Positions 17,531-26,356 of a stretch of 64,000 bases of DNA are shown in pieces. Below the pieces are notes generated by a model, which had not been told where the DNA came from, did no database searches, and saw only the letters and a program-made list of their open reading frames with translations. How positions within the stretch are numbered: the stretch's first letter is position 1; the number at the start of each line of letters is the position of its first letter. Made by a program: the position numbers and the translations under genes. The DNA is from Streptomyces pseudovenezuelae. Its GTDB lineage: Bacteria > Actinomycetota > Actinomycetes > Streptomycetales > Streptomycetaceae. Location of the stretch: NCBI RefSeq assembly GCF_001513955.1, contig NZ_KQ948148.1, positions 673,905-737,904 on the forward strand. Reading direction: 5' to 3'.

Positions 17531-18670
17531 TCAGTCGACCGATTCGTCCAGCGCGCGCAGCACATCCGCCACCAGGTCCTCGGGATCCTCCGCCCCGACC
17601 GAGAAGCGGACGAAGCCCTCCGGCACATCGTCGCCGCCCCAGCGCCGACGCCGCTCGGCCGTGGAGCGCACCCCGCCGAAGCTCGTCGCGTCGTCCACGA
17701 GCCGCAGGGCGTCGAGGAAACGGTCGGCACGCGTGCGCGTGGGCAGCGTGAAGGACACCACGCATCCATAGCGGCGCATCTGCTGCGACGCGATCTTGTG
17801 CGAGGGGTCGTCGGGCAGCCCCGGGTAGCGCAGCCCGGTCACCTCGGGCCGCTGCCGCAGCGCCTGGGCGAGCACGAGCGCGGTCGCGTTCTGCCGGTCG
17901 ACCCGCATCTGGAGGGTCGCGATCGACCGGTGGGCGAGCCAGGCCTCCATGGGTCCGGCGATCGCCCCGACGATCTTCCTCCAGCGGCGGACGGCGTCCA
18001 TGGGCCCGCCCTCGCGACCGGTGACGTACCCGAGGAGGACGTCTCCGTGCCCCGTGAGCTGCTTGGTGCCGCTGGCCACGGAGAAGTCCGCGCCGAGCTC
18101 CAGCGGACGCTGTCCGAGCGGAGTAGCGAGCGTGTTGTCGACGGCGACCAGCGCACCACGCGCGTGTGCCGCCTCGACGAGCCGCCGGATGTCGCACACG
18201 TCGAGACCGGGGTTGGACGGGCTCTCGATCCACAGCAGCCGCGCGCCGTCGAGGACGTCGAGCTGGGCGTCGCCGCCGGTCGGCGCGGTGCGCACCGCGA
18301 TGCCGTACGCCTCCAGCTGGGCGCGGATCAGTGGCAGCACCTGGTAGCCGTCGCCGGGCAGGACGACCGTGTCCCCGGCGCGCAGCTGAGAGAAGAGCAC
18401 GGCGGAGACGGCGGCCATGCCCGAGGCGAAGACCAGCGTCTCGACACCGTCCTGACCCGGCGCCTCCAGCTCGCCGATGGCGCGTTCCAGCAGGCTCCAG
18501 CTCGGATTCGTGTCACGGCCGTAGGTGTACGGGCCGTCGACCTCGCCGGGCAGATGGAAGTGGGCGGCGAAGGCCGGACCGGGCAGGGTCGGTTCGTTCT
18601 TGACCGCCTCGGGCAGTCCCGCGCGCACCGCGCGCGTGCCCTCTCCCTGGTCCGCAGCCCTGTCGCTCAT
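17531..18670 (-). CDS. cystathionine gamma-lyase/synthase-type PLP enzyme
   Basis: 379 residues of the Cys/Met-metabolism PLP family (fold type I). Marks are YTYGRDTNPSWSLLE near the N-terminus, FASGMAAVSAVL, WIESPSNPGLDV, and the likely PLP lysine in SGTKQLTGHGD. The enzyme interconverts cystathionine with cysteine or homocysteine; synthase and lyase cannot be separated by eye. Its ATG overlaps the stop of ptpA by four bases (ATGA), so the two are translationally coupled, with ptpA first. Confidence 0.87.
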   Translation of the reverse strand: MSDRAADQGEGTRAVRAGLPEAVKNEPTLPGPAFAAHFHLPGEVDGPYTYGRDTNPSWSLLERAIGELEAPGQDGVETLVFASGMAAVSAVLFSQLRAGDTVVLPGDGYQVLPLIRAQLEAYGIAVRTAPTGGDAQLDVLDGARLLWIESPSNPGLDVCDIRRLVEAAHARGALVAVDNTLATPLGQRPLELGADFSVASGTKQLTGHGDVLLGYVTGREGGPMDAVRRWRKIVGAIAGPMEAWLAHRSIATLQMRVDRQNATALVLAQALRQRPEVTGLRYPGLPDDPSHKIASQQMRRYGCVVSFTLPTRTRADRFLDALRLVDDATSFGGVRSTAERRRRWGGDDVPEGFVRFSVGAEDPEDLVADVLRALDESVD

Positions 18671-19158
18671 GCCACCCGTCCTTCCGTCCGCTCGCGCACC
18701 TCGGCGAGCAGACCCTCGCTCGCTGCCTCCACCATCTCAAGGCACTCCTCGAAGCCGTCCAGGCCCCCGTAGTACGGGTCCGGAACGTCCAGCTCGTCGC
18801 CCGCGGCGGGGTCGTACGACCGCAGCAGCCGTACCTTCCCGGCGTCCTCCGGCGTGGGCGCGAGGCGTCGCAGGGCCCTGAGGTGGCCGACGTCGAGGGC
18901 GATCACCAGGTCGAGGCGGGAGAACCAGGCCGGCTGGAACTGCCGGGCCGTATGGGCGCCGTCGTAGCCGTGCTCCTCCAGGACGGCCACGGTGCGCGGG
19001 TCGGCGCCGTCGCCCTCGTGCCAGCCGCCCGTGCCGGCGCTGTCGACCTCGACCAGGTCCTCCAGACCGGCCTCGGCCAGGCGGGCGCGGAAGACCGACT
19101 CGGCCATCGGGGAACGGCAGATGTTGCCCGTGCAGACGAAACAGACGCGGTAGGTCAT
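18667..19158 (-). CDS. ptpA: low-molecular-weight protein-tyrosine phosphatase
   Basis: 163 residues, near identical in plan to S. coelicolor PtpA. The P-loop is VCTGNICRS, with nucleophile Cys9 and Arg15. The general acid Asp is in DPYYGG (about residue 129). PtpA of S. coelicolor is a tyrosine-specific phosphatase linked to antibiotic production. It is first of a coupled pair with the cystathionine enzyme gene. Confidence 0.92.
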   Translation of the reverse strand: MTYRVCFVCTGNICRSPMAESVFRARLAEAGLEDLVEVDSAGTGGWHEGDGADPRTVAVLEEHGYDGAHTARQFQPAWFSRLDLVIALDVGHLRALRRLAPTPEDAGKVRLLRSYDPAAGDELDVPDPYYGGLDGFEECLEMVEAASEGLLAEVRERTEGRVA

Positions 19159-19174
19159 GCCTTCTCAGTCCTCG

Positions 19175-19552
19175 TCAGTCCTCGTCGGGCAGGACGACGT
19201 GCAGGGCCCAGGACACGATCGAGATGATCAGGCCGCCCAGAACGGCCGTCCAGAATCCCTCGACATGGAAGCTCAGGTCGAGCTTGTCGGCGAGCCACGA
19301 GGTCAGCAGCAGCATCAGCGCGTTGACGATCAGCGTGAACAGACCGAGCGTCAGGATGAACAGCGGGAAGGTGAACACCTTCACGATGGGCTTGACCAGG
19401 AAGTTCACCAGGCCGAAGACCAGGGCGACGAGGATCAGCGTCCAGACCTTCTTGCCGGTGCTGTCACCGGTCAGGGTGATCTTGTCGAGCAGCCAGACGG
19501 CGACCGCCAGAGCACCCGCGTTGGCGATCGTCTTGACTAGGAAATTCTTCAT
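19175..19552 (-). CDS. phage holin family 4-type (YvlD-like) membrane protein
   Basis: 125 residues with four membrane segments, containing LVALVFGLVNFLVKPIVKVFTFPLFILT, the core of the YvlD/Phage_holin_4_2 family. Despite the family name there is no phage context. It lies 16 bp before ptpA and may be co-transcribed with it. Function unknown. Confidence 0.82.
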   Translation of the reverse strand: MKNFLVKTIANAGALAVAVWLLDKITLTGDSTGKKVWTLILVALVFGLVNFLVKPIVKVFTFPLFILTLGLFTLIVNALMLLLTSWLADKLDLSFHVEGFWTAVLGGLIISIVSWALHVVLPDED

Positions 19553-19610
19553 GTGTCTGATCGTGACAGAAGAGATCGGTTACGGGCACTGACGAGGGTG
19601 GACTAAGTCG

Positions 19611-19928
19611 ATGAAGGCATTCCGGTTGGATGAACTGGAGGCGGAGCGCGCCGCCAACGACGGTGCCTACCTCCAGTTCCTGCGTGAGCGGAACATGTCG
19701 GTCGGCCTGTACGCACTCGACGCGGGCGCGCAGGACCCGCAGCAGCCGCATCGCCAGGACGAGGTCTACTTCGTGGTCAGCGGACGCGCGGCGATCACCG
19801 TGGGCATGGAGACCACCCAGGTCTCGCGCGGCAGCGTCGTCTACGTGCCGGCCGGTGTCGCCCACAAGTTCCACCACATCAGCGAGGACCTCAGGGTCAT
19901 GGTGGTGTTCTCTCCCCCCGAGAGCTGA
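19611..19928 (+). CDS. small cupin-domain protein
   Basis: 105 residues, one cupin barrel. Motif 1 is PQQPHRQDEVYFVVSGRA and motif 2 GSVVYVPAGVAHKFH, which keep the histidine and glutamate metal ligands. It is divergent from the YvlD-like gene. The substrate or ligand is unknown. Confidence 0.85.
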   Translation: MKAFRLDELEAERAANDGAYLQFLRERNMSVGLYALDAGAQDPQQPHRQDEVYFVVSGRAAITVGMETTQVSRGSVVYVPAGVAHKFHHISEDLRVMVVFSPPES

Positions 19929-20086
19929 CCTGCGACCTCGGGGTTCCCTAGGGGATCAGTCAGGGGAGGACAAGGGGTGCGAGACCCCCGCAGCGGCACC
20001 TCCCGGCTCTAGCATCGAGTGCAGGACATTGGTGGATCCGGTACCAGAGGGGCCGGACGGTGCCGGAATGCAGAGAGGTAAGTGCG

Positions 20087-20299
20087 ATGGGAGAGATCTT
20101 CGCGGGGATGCCGTGGTGGGTGAAGTGGATCGCGGTGCCGGTCATCGCCCTGGTCGTGTTCGGCGGGCTGATAGCCACCGTGGTCGGCTTCGTCATCGGC
20201 CTGCTCTTCAAGCTGCTGGTCTTCGTGGCCCTGGTCGGCGGTCTCGTCTACGTCGTACGGAAGTTCATGTCGAGCTCCTCTTCGCGCAGCGACTGGTGA
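20087..20299 (+). CDS. small DUF5326-like membrane protein
   Basis: 70 residues starting MGEIFAGMPWWVKWIAVPV, with two closely packed membrane helices (about 10-32 and 34-58) and a Ser/Arg tail. AGAGAGG stands nine bases upstream of ATG 20087. Short proteins of this form are conserved in Streptomyces as DUF5326; the function is unknown. Confidence 0.75.
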   Translation: MGEIFAGMPWWVKWIAVPVIALVVFGGLIATVVGFVIGLLFKLLVFVALVGGLVYVVRKFMSSSSSRSDW

Positions 20300-20497
20300 G
20301 CATCCGGAGCGGGCGGGGCGACCGGTAACAGGAATGCCCCGTTCCCTCGGGCGAGGGAAGTTTTCCGGACGGGCCGTATACGAGCGGTGGCGGACCGTTA
20401 AAGTCCGGAACTCGACGCGGGGACGACCCCGCGAGCGGAGTACACCCCCTCCCGTGTTCCCCGCACGGGCTGCCCCCTCGCGCCCCGGGAGTGACCC

Positions 20498-21601
20498 TTG
20501 GCCACGGTTGACACCGCACCCGCACAGATCGACGCCCGCTCGACGACTCCTCCGACCCAGCCGACGGCTTCGGTACGACCGACAGCTTCGGTACGACCGA
20601 CGGATCCAGGAGGCCCGGCAGCCGCTGCCCAGCCGGTGGGCCCCGCGCAGCCGGTAGGCCCCACCCCACCGGCAGCCCCGGCTCAGCCGACAGCTCCGGT
20701 ACGGGCGTCAGCGCCCGCTCTGCCGCCCGATCCCGCTCCGCCCACGGCTCCGGTCCGGACGTCGGCTCCCGTGCAGCCCACCGCGTCCGTACGGCCGTCC
20801 GCCGCCGTCCAGCGGCACGCGGCGCCCTCCGTCGAATCTCCCGAACAAGCCCACTCCGCCACCCTGATCGGGTCCGTGCAGCGCGCGATGCGCCTGCTCG
20901 AATCCGTCGCGGAGCACGAGCACGGAGCCCCCGCCAAACAACTCGCCCGTGAGACCGGGCTGGCGCTCCCCACGGCGTACCACCTGCTGCGCACCCTCGT
21001 GCACGAGGGCTATCTGCGCCGCGACAAGGGCCTGTTCTTCCTCGGGGAAGCGGCTGAGCGGCTGAGCAGCAGCGGAGCCGAGCAGAAACGTCGCAGCACC
21101 GTCGTCGACGCGCTCGCGCACTGGCGGGATCTGATCGGTGTGCCGGTGTACTACGCCCAGTACCGGGACGGCGAGATCGAGGTCCTCTGCGTCTCCGACA
21201 GTCCCGCAAACCCTGCGGTCGAGGAGTGGGCCGACTTTCGCGAGACCGGGCACGCACACGCGATCGGGCAGTGTCTGCTCGCCCAGCTCGACGACGAGGG
21301 CCGGCGTGACCACCTCGACCGGTACCCGGTGCGGTCCATCACGCCGTACACCGTGCGCGACGACCACAGTCTGCTCCGGCGTCTCGAACGGACCGCCCGG
21401 ATGGGGCCGGTGATCGAACGTCAGGAGTACGCACTGGGGACCATGTGCGCGGCGATTCCGATCACGGTGGGTAACGCTGCGTCAACGATGGCCATCTCAT
21501 TGCCCGCTCATCAGGCAGACCGATTGGTGGCCGCAACCCAGCAATTGCAAGAAGAAATCGGGCGGTTGATGGGATCGCTCGCGATCTCTATCAGTATCTG
21601 A
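20498..21601 (+). CDS. ssgR: IclR-family activator of ssgA (SsgR-like) with a long Pro/Ala-rich head
   Basis: 367 residues if read from TTG 20498. Residues 1 to about 120 are Pro/Ala/Thr/Val-rich with short repeats (PTASVRPTASVRP, QPVGPAQPVGP). The IclR winged helix follows (QRAMRLLESVAEHE, LARETGLALPTAYHLLR), then the IclR effector domain. It is directly upstream of ssgA, as SsgR is in S. coelicolor, where it activates ssgA. S. coelicolor SsgR is, from memory, about 240 residues, so a start nearer GTG 20876 is a real alternative. Confidence 0.82.
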   Translation: MATVDTAPAQIDARSTTPPTQPTASVRPTASVRPTDPGGPAAAAQPVGPAQPVGPTPPAAPAQPTAPVRASAPALPPDPAPPTAPVRTSAPVQPTASVRPSAAVQRHAAPSVESPEQAHSATLIGSVQRAMRLLESVAEHEHGAPAKQLARETGLALPTAYHLLRTLVHEGYLRRDKGLFFLGEAAERLSSSGAEQKRRSTVVDALAHWRDLIGVPVYYAQYRDGEIEVLCVSDSPANPAVEEWADFRETGHAHAIGQCLLAQLDDEGRRDHLDRYPVRSITPYTVRDDHSLLRRLERTARMGPVIERQEYALGTMCAAIPITVGNAASTMAISLPAHQADRLVAATQQLQEEIGRLMGSLAISISI

Positions 21602-21698
21602 AAACTCACTCCTTGTGATCTGTCGTACACGTTCAGCAAGATGCCACCAGTGTCAAAGGGATCTTTTCGGCCGACGAAGGCAGATGACGGGGTAAGCG

Positions 21699-22136
21699 AT
21701 GCGCGAGACCGTACAGGCAGAGGTCATGATGAGCTTCCTCGTGTCCGAGGAGCTCTCCTTCCGCATTCCCGTGGAACTGCGCTACGAGGCCTGCGATCCG
21801 TACGCGGTCCGGCTGACCTTCCATCTCCCGGGCGACGCCCCGGTGACCTGGGCTTTCGGCCGTGAGCTGCTGATCGACGGGGTGGGACGGCCCTGCGGGG
21901 AGGGCGATGTACGCGTCTCGCCCGCCGGCTCCGACCTGCTGGGTGATGTCCTGATCAGGCTTCAGGTCGGCGGTGACCAGGCCCTGTTCCGCTCGTCGAC
22001 GGCGCCGATCATCGCGTTCCTCGACCGCACCGACAAACTGGTGCCGCTGGGCCAGGAGACCGCGCTGGCTGATTTCGACACCCATCTCGACGAGGCGCTG
22101 GACCGGATCCTGGCGGAGGAACAGAGCGCGGGCTGA
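21699..22136 (+). CDS. ssgA: sporulation-specific cell division activator SsgA
   Basis: 145 residues, closely matching known SsgA. It opens MRETVQAEVMMSFLVSEELS and contains VTWAFGRELLIDG and FLDRTDKLVPLGQE. SsgA proteins occur only in sporulating actinomycetes; SsgA marks future division sites in aerial hyphae and stimulates septation with SsgB and FtsZ. It is 97 bp from its regulator ssgR. The intergenic gap presumably holds the SsgR-dependent promoter. Confidence 0.95.
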   Translation: MRETVQAEVMMSFLVSEELSFRIPVELRYEACDPYAVRLTFHLPGDAPVTWAFGRELLIDGVGRPCGEGDVRVSPAGSDLLGDVLIRLQVGGDQALFRSSTAPIIAFLDRTDKLVPLGQETALADFDTHLDEALDRILAEEQSAG

Positions 22137-22458
22137 CCCCCTGCGGGGGCGAGCCGACGGAACGCTTCATCGTGAGGTGGGAGGGTGCAGGAACGCTTCT
22201 GCCGGACCGGAAGCAGTCGGGGCCGCCCGGAACCGCTCGGACGACGAGGTCGGAGCGGGAGCGGATGTGGCGCGATTCAGCGCGTGCCCTGGCACGCCGT
22301 TGTACGGCGAGCGATCTCCTAGTGGCCCGTGAGCTGTGGCAGGGAGCCGGGAGCCGTAAGCCGGGCGACGGGTCCCCTGGAACCGGAAGGAGCCTCGGAG
22401 CAAGCCGGCCGGAGTGCCGCTACGCCCCGCCTCGCCTTCTCGCTCCCTCGGCCCCCTC
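22137..22458. other. 322-bp convergent gap, no gene seen
   Basis: Lies between ssgA and the YibE/F gene. There is no strong terminator hairpin, no parS site and no convincing ORF. Confidence 0.55.
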
Positions 22459-24222
22459 TCACCGCCTGCGCCGCCGCCCCTTCCCGCCACGTCCAGCCGT
22501 CGGCCGACTGTCGGCCGTGCCCGCGCTCGCACTCATCGCCGGTACGGGCGTGGACGCCACCGCCTCCGTCCCCGGGCGGTCGGCCGAGACCACCAGGGCC
22601 GCGAGGGCCGTGGTGACCGGGACCGAGGCGACGAGGCCGATCGAGCCGACCAGCGTGCGCACGATCTCCACCGCCACCAGCTCGCTGTTGGCGACCGTCC
22701 CCACGCTGGACTGCGCGATGGAGAAGAGCAGCAGCAACGGCAGCGCGGCGCCGGCGTAGGCGAGGACGAGGGTGTTGACGACGGACGCGATGTGGTCGCG
22801 GCCGATCCGGATACCCGCGCGGTACAACCCCCGCCAGCCCATCGTCGGGTTGGCCTCGTGAAGCTCCCAGACCGCCGAGGTCTGCGTGACCGTCACGTCG
22901 TCGAGGACACCGAGCGAGCCGATGATGACGCCGGCCAGCAGCAGACCGCTCATGTCGATCGACGGGTACAGCCCGTGGATGAGCCCGGTGTTGTCGTCCG
23001 TGTTGCCCGTCAGAGCCGCCCAGCTGATGAACAGCGAGCCGAGGACGCCGATCAGCACGAGGGAGATCAGCGTGCCGAGGACCGCCACGGAGGTTCTGGC
23101 GGACAGCCCGTGGCACATGTAGAGGGCGATCAGCATGATGGCGCTCGACCCGACCACCGCCACGAGCAGCGGGTTCGAGCCCTGGAGGATCGCGGGCAGG
23201 ACGAAGAAGTTCAGCAGGAGGAAGCTGACGGCCAGGGCGATCAGCGCCATGACACCGCGCATTCGCCCGACGATCACGACGGCGAGCGCGAAGATGCCGG
23301 CGAGCAGCGCCATCGGGAACCCGCGGTCCACGTCGGTGACCGAGTACTGCAGGTCCCTGGGCGCGGAGGGCTCGTACGCGACCACGACCTTCTGGCCCTC
23401 GTGCAACTGCCGTGACTGGTCCGGCTGGACGATCTCCGTGAAGGTGCGGCCCTTGTCCTTGCCGGTGTCGACCCGGATCGTCGCCTTCTTGCAGCTGCCC
23501 TTCGCCTGCTGCTCGGCGGACGAGCCCTCGGCGGTGGAGGTGTCGCCGGTCGGGGTCTCCCCCGAGGCGTTCACCGACTTGCAGCTGACGCTCACGACCT
23601 TGCTGACCGTGGCCTTCTGGGTCTGCCGGTCGAAGCCGACCCCGGTGCGTTCGTGCGCCGGGGCGCCACCGGGCCACAACACCCCGAGCCCCACGAGCAC
23701 GGCCACACCGAACGGGATGAGGATCGCCGCGATGACCTTGCGCAGATGCTTGGAGACGGGAGTCGCCGGTCCGTGGCTGTGACTGTGCGAGTGGCCGTGC
23801 CCCCCACCGGAGCTGGGCCCGCTCCCATGCCCATGCCCGTCACTGGAACCGTGCCCATGCCCGTCACTGGAACCGTGCCCGTCACCGGATCCGTGTCCGC
23901 CGCCGTGCCCGTCACCGCCCTGGCCGTCACCGCCACTCAGACCGCCGCCACCGAGGCCGCTGCCTCCGCCGCCCTGGACACCGTGGCTCGCCCCCTGGCC
24001 GTAGCTGTGGCCACCGCCGTGGCCATCCGCATGCCCGCCACTGTGCTCGCGTTCATGCTCGTGCCAGCCGCCGACCCCACTGCCCCCACCGGTCCCGCCG
24101 GTTCCACCGTCGCCGAAGCCACCGCGGGAGCCGTTGCCGGGGCCGTGCCCAGGGCCGTTTCCGGAGCCCGGCCGGCGCGGAGGCTCGGGGGGCGGGTACG
24201 GGGGCTGATGCGTCGTGGTCAC
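22459..24222 (-). CDS. YibE/F-family membrane protein with His/Gly-rich N-terminal head
   Basis: 587 residues from GTG 24222. Residues 1 to about 160 are low-complexity Gly/His/Ser/Asp, rich in GHGHG and HSHSHSHG. One membrane helix follows (VIAAILIPFGVAVLVGLGVLW), then an extracytoplasmic domain with three cysteines, then about seven helices of the YibE/F type with the signature SLGVLDDVTVTQ. The function of YibE/F is unknown. The His-rich head suggests metal binding on the cytoplasmic face, but it could be a plain linker. It is divergent from thiC. Confidence 0.82.
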   Translation of the reverse strand: MTTTHQPPYPPPEPPRRPGSGNGPGHGPGNGSRGGFGDGGTGGTGGGSGVGGWHEHEREHSGGHADGHGGGHSYGQGASHGVQGGGGSGLGGGGLSGGDGQGGDGHGGGHGSGDGHGSSDGHGHGSSDGHGHGSGPSSGGGHGHSHSHSHGPATPVSKHLRKVIAAILIPFGVAVLVGLGVLWPGGAPAHERTGVGFDRQTQKATVSKVVSVSCKSVNASGETPTGDTSTAEGSSAEQQAKGSCKKATIRVDTGKDKGRTFTEIVQPDQSRQLHEGQKVVVAYEPSAPRDLQYSVTDVDRGFPMALLAGIFALAVVIVGRMRGVMALIALAVSFLLLNFFVLPAILQGSNPLLVAVVGSSAIMLIALYMCHGLSARTSVAVLGTLISLVLIGVLGSLFISWAALTGNTDDNTGLIHGLYPSIDMSGLLLAGVIIGSLGVLDDVTVTQTSAVWELHEANPTMGWRGLYRAGIRIGRDHIASVVNTLVLAYAGAALPLLLLFSIAQSSVGTVANSELVAVEIVRTLVGSIGLVASVPVTTALAALVVSADRPGTEAVASTPVPAMSASAGTADSRPTAGRGGKGRRRRR

Positions 24223-24302
24223 CGCCCGATCATCGCAAGAACGACAGGGGCCCCCTGTTCACCGCGCCCGAATTGACGCTAGCGTGGAGCCACCTTTGTA
24301 CA

Positions 24303-24468
24303 CGCGGGAGCTCGGAGCACCGGGCTGAGAGGGCGCTGACCTCCGTCCCAGCGATGTTTCACGTGGAACGTCATCTCAAGCGAGTGACGTTCCCCACGAA
24401 ACGTCGGCAGACGGAAGCCGCTGCGTCGACCGCCGAACCTGTTACCGGGTAATGCCGGCGTAGGGAGT
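24303..24468 (+). promoter_or_regulatory. TPP (thi-box) riboswitch upstream of thiC
   Basis: The 5' core CTGAGA is at 24325-24330. The 3' core runs from ACCTG (24437) through GGGTAATGCCGGCGTAGGGA (24447-24466), close to the universal thi-box. It ends eight bases before ATG 24476, so control is likely by sequestering the ribosome site. Between the two cores is an extra arm: 24353-24374 pairs imperfectly with 24384-24405. Confidence 0.9.
24356..24369. other. parS-like site inside the TPP riboswitch arm, one mismatch
   Basis: GTTTCACGTGGAAC differs from the consensus at position 11. It lies in the left strand of the extra riboswitch hairpin. Confidence 0.6.
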
Positions 24469-24475
24469 AGGTCTC

Positions 24476-26266
24476 ATGACCATCAAGGACGCGCGCACGC
24501 CTGCCTCCGAACAGAACGACGACCAGCTCGACTCGGAGGCCGGGAAGTCCATCGGCTGGCACAAGGCGTACGTCGAGGGCTCGCGCCCCGATCTGCGGGT
24601 GCCGGTCCGTCAGGTGCACCTCACCAACGGGCAGTCGGTCACGCTGTACGACACGTCGGGCCCGTACACCGATCCGCTCACCGAGACGGACGTCCGCCGG
24701 GGCCTCGTGCCACTGCGGGAGAACTGGATCATCGCCCGCGGGGACACCGAGGAGTACGCGGGCCGTCCCGTGCGCCCCGAGGACGACGGGATCAAGCACA
24801 CCTCTCCGCGGGGTGGCCTCCGCAACCTCGACGCGGTCTTCCCGGGGCGCTCCCGCCAGCCGCGCCGCAGCCGTGACGGCCAGGCGGTCACCCAGCTCGC
24901 CTATGCGCGACGCGGTGAGATCACCCCTGAGATGGAGTACGTGGCGATCCGGGAGAACGTCGCCCCCGAGGTGGTCCGTGAGGAGATCGCGGCGGGCCGC
25001 GCGGTGCTGCCGGCGAACGTCAACCACCCGGAGATCGAGCCGATGATCATCGGCAAGCGGTTCCTGGTGAAGGTCAACGCCAACATCGGCAACTCGGCCG
25101 TGACTTCCTCCATCGAGGAGGAGGTCGAGAAGATGACCTGGGCGACCCGGTGGGGCGCCGACACGGTCATGGACCTGTCCACCGGCCGCAACATCCACAC
25201 CACCCGCGAGTGGGTGCTGCGCAACTCCCCCGTCCCCATCGGCACGGTGCCGCTCTATCAGGCGCTGGAGAAGGTCGACGGCCGCGCCGAGGAGCTGACC
25301 TGGGAGATCTACAAGGACACGGTCATCGAGCAGGCCGAGCAGGGCGTGGACTACATGACGGTGCACGCGGGCGTGCGCCTGCCGTACGTACCGCTGACGG
25401 CCAACCGCAAGACCGGCATCGTCTCGCGCGGCGGCTCGATCATGGCCGCGTGGTGCCTCGCGCACCACAAGGAGTCGTTCCTGTACGAGAACTTCGAGGA
25501 ACTGTGCGAGATCCTCGCCGCCTACGACGTCACGTACTCGCTCGGCGACGGCCTGCGCCCCGGTTCGATCGCGGACGCCAACGACGAGGCGCAGTTCGCG
25601 GAGTTGCGCACGCTCGGGGAACTCAACCGGATCGCGAAGCGTTTCAACGTACAGACCATGATCGAGGGCCCGGGCCACGTCCCGATGCACAAGATCAAGG
25701 AGAACATCGACCTTCAGCAGGAGATCTGCGATGAAGCTCCGTTCTATACGCTCGGCCCGCTGACCACCGACGTCGCGCCGGCCTACGACCACATCACCTC
25801 CGGCATCGGCGCCGCGATGATCGCCTGGTGGGGCACCGCGATGCTCTGCTACGTCACGCCCAAGGAGCACCTGGGCCTGCCCAACCGGGACGACGTCAAG
25901 ACGGGTGTCATCACCTACAAGATCGCCGCGCACGCGGCCGACCTCGCCAAGGGACATCCGGGCGCCCAGGAGTGGGACGACGCCCTCTCCGACGCCCGCT
26001 TCGAGTTCCGCTGGGAGGACCAGTTCAACCTGGCCCTCGACCCCGACACGGCCCGGGAGTTCCACGACGAGACCCTCCCGGCCGAGCCGGCCAAGACGGC
26101 TCACTTCTGCTCCATGTGCGGGCCGAAGTTCTGCTCGATGAAGATCTCCCAGGACATCCGCCGGCGCCACGGCGACAGTCAGGAGGAGATCGAGGAGGGC
26201 ATGGCCCAGAAGTCGAAGGAGTTCGCGGCGGCGGGCAACCGGGTCTATCTCCCGATCGCCGACTGA
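24476..26266 (+). CDS. thiC: phosphomethylpyrimidine synthase
   Basis: 596 residues. ThiC converts aminoimidazole ribotide to hydroxymethylpyrimidine phosphate, the pyrimidine half of thiamine, with radical SAM chemistry. The iron-sulphur motif CSMCGPKFC is near the C-terminus (about 545-553). Other marks are MIEGPGHVPMH and YTLGPLTTDVAPAYDHITS. It is governed by the riboswitch directly upstream and is monocistronic, ending in a hairpin at 26304. Confidence 0.97.
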   Translation: MTIKDARTPASEQNDDQLDSEAGKSIGWHKAYVEGSRPDLRVPVRQVHLTNGQSVTLYDTSGPYTDPLTETDVRRGLVPLRENWIIARGDTEEYAGRPVRPEDDGIKHTSPRGGLRNLDAVFPGRSRQPRRSRDGQAVTQLAYARRGEITPEMEYVAIRENVAPEVVREEIAAGRAVLPANVNHPEIEPMIIGKRFLVKVNANIGNSAVTSSIEEEVEKMTWATRWGADTVMDLSTGRNIHTTREWVLRNSPVPIGTVPLYQALEKVDGRAEELTWEIYKDTVIEQAEQGVDYMTVHAGVRLPYVPLTANRKTGIVSRGGSIMAAWCLAHHKESFLYENFEELCEILAAYDVTYSLGDGLRPGSIADANDEAQFAELRTLGELNRIAKRFNVQTMIEGPGHVPMHKIKENIDLQQEICDEAPFYTLGPLTTDVAPAYDHITSGIGAAMIAWWGTAMLCYVTPKEHLGLPNRDDVKTGVITYKIAAHAADLAKGHPGAQEWDDALSDARFEFRWEDQFNLALDPDTAREFHDETLPAEPAKTAHFCSMCGPKFCSMKISQDIRRRHGDSQEEIEEGMAQKSKEFAAAGNRVYLPIAD

Positions 26267-26303
26267 CGCGGGCGAACCGTCGACGGCCGGTCCGCGGTCA
26301 GGT

Positions 26304-26343
26304 CTTCGGCTTGCGCTCCCCGTGGTGGGGGCGCAAGCCGAGG
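26304..26343. terminator. terminator hairpin between convergent genes
   Basis: CGGCTTGCGC (26307-26316) pairs with GCGCAAGCCG (26331-26340), and CCCC/GGGG extends the stem towards the loop across a one-base bulge. It serves thiC and perhaps the opposing gene. Confidence 0.65.
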
Positions 26344-26356
26344 GGCTGTGCCGGTG

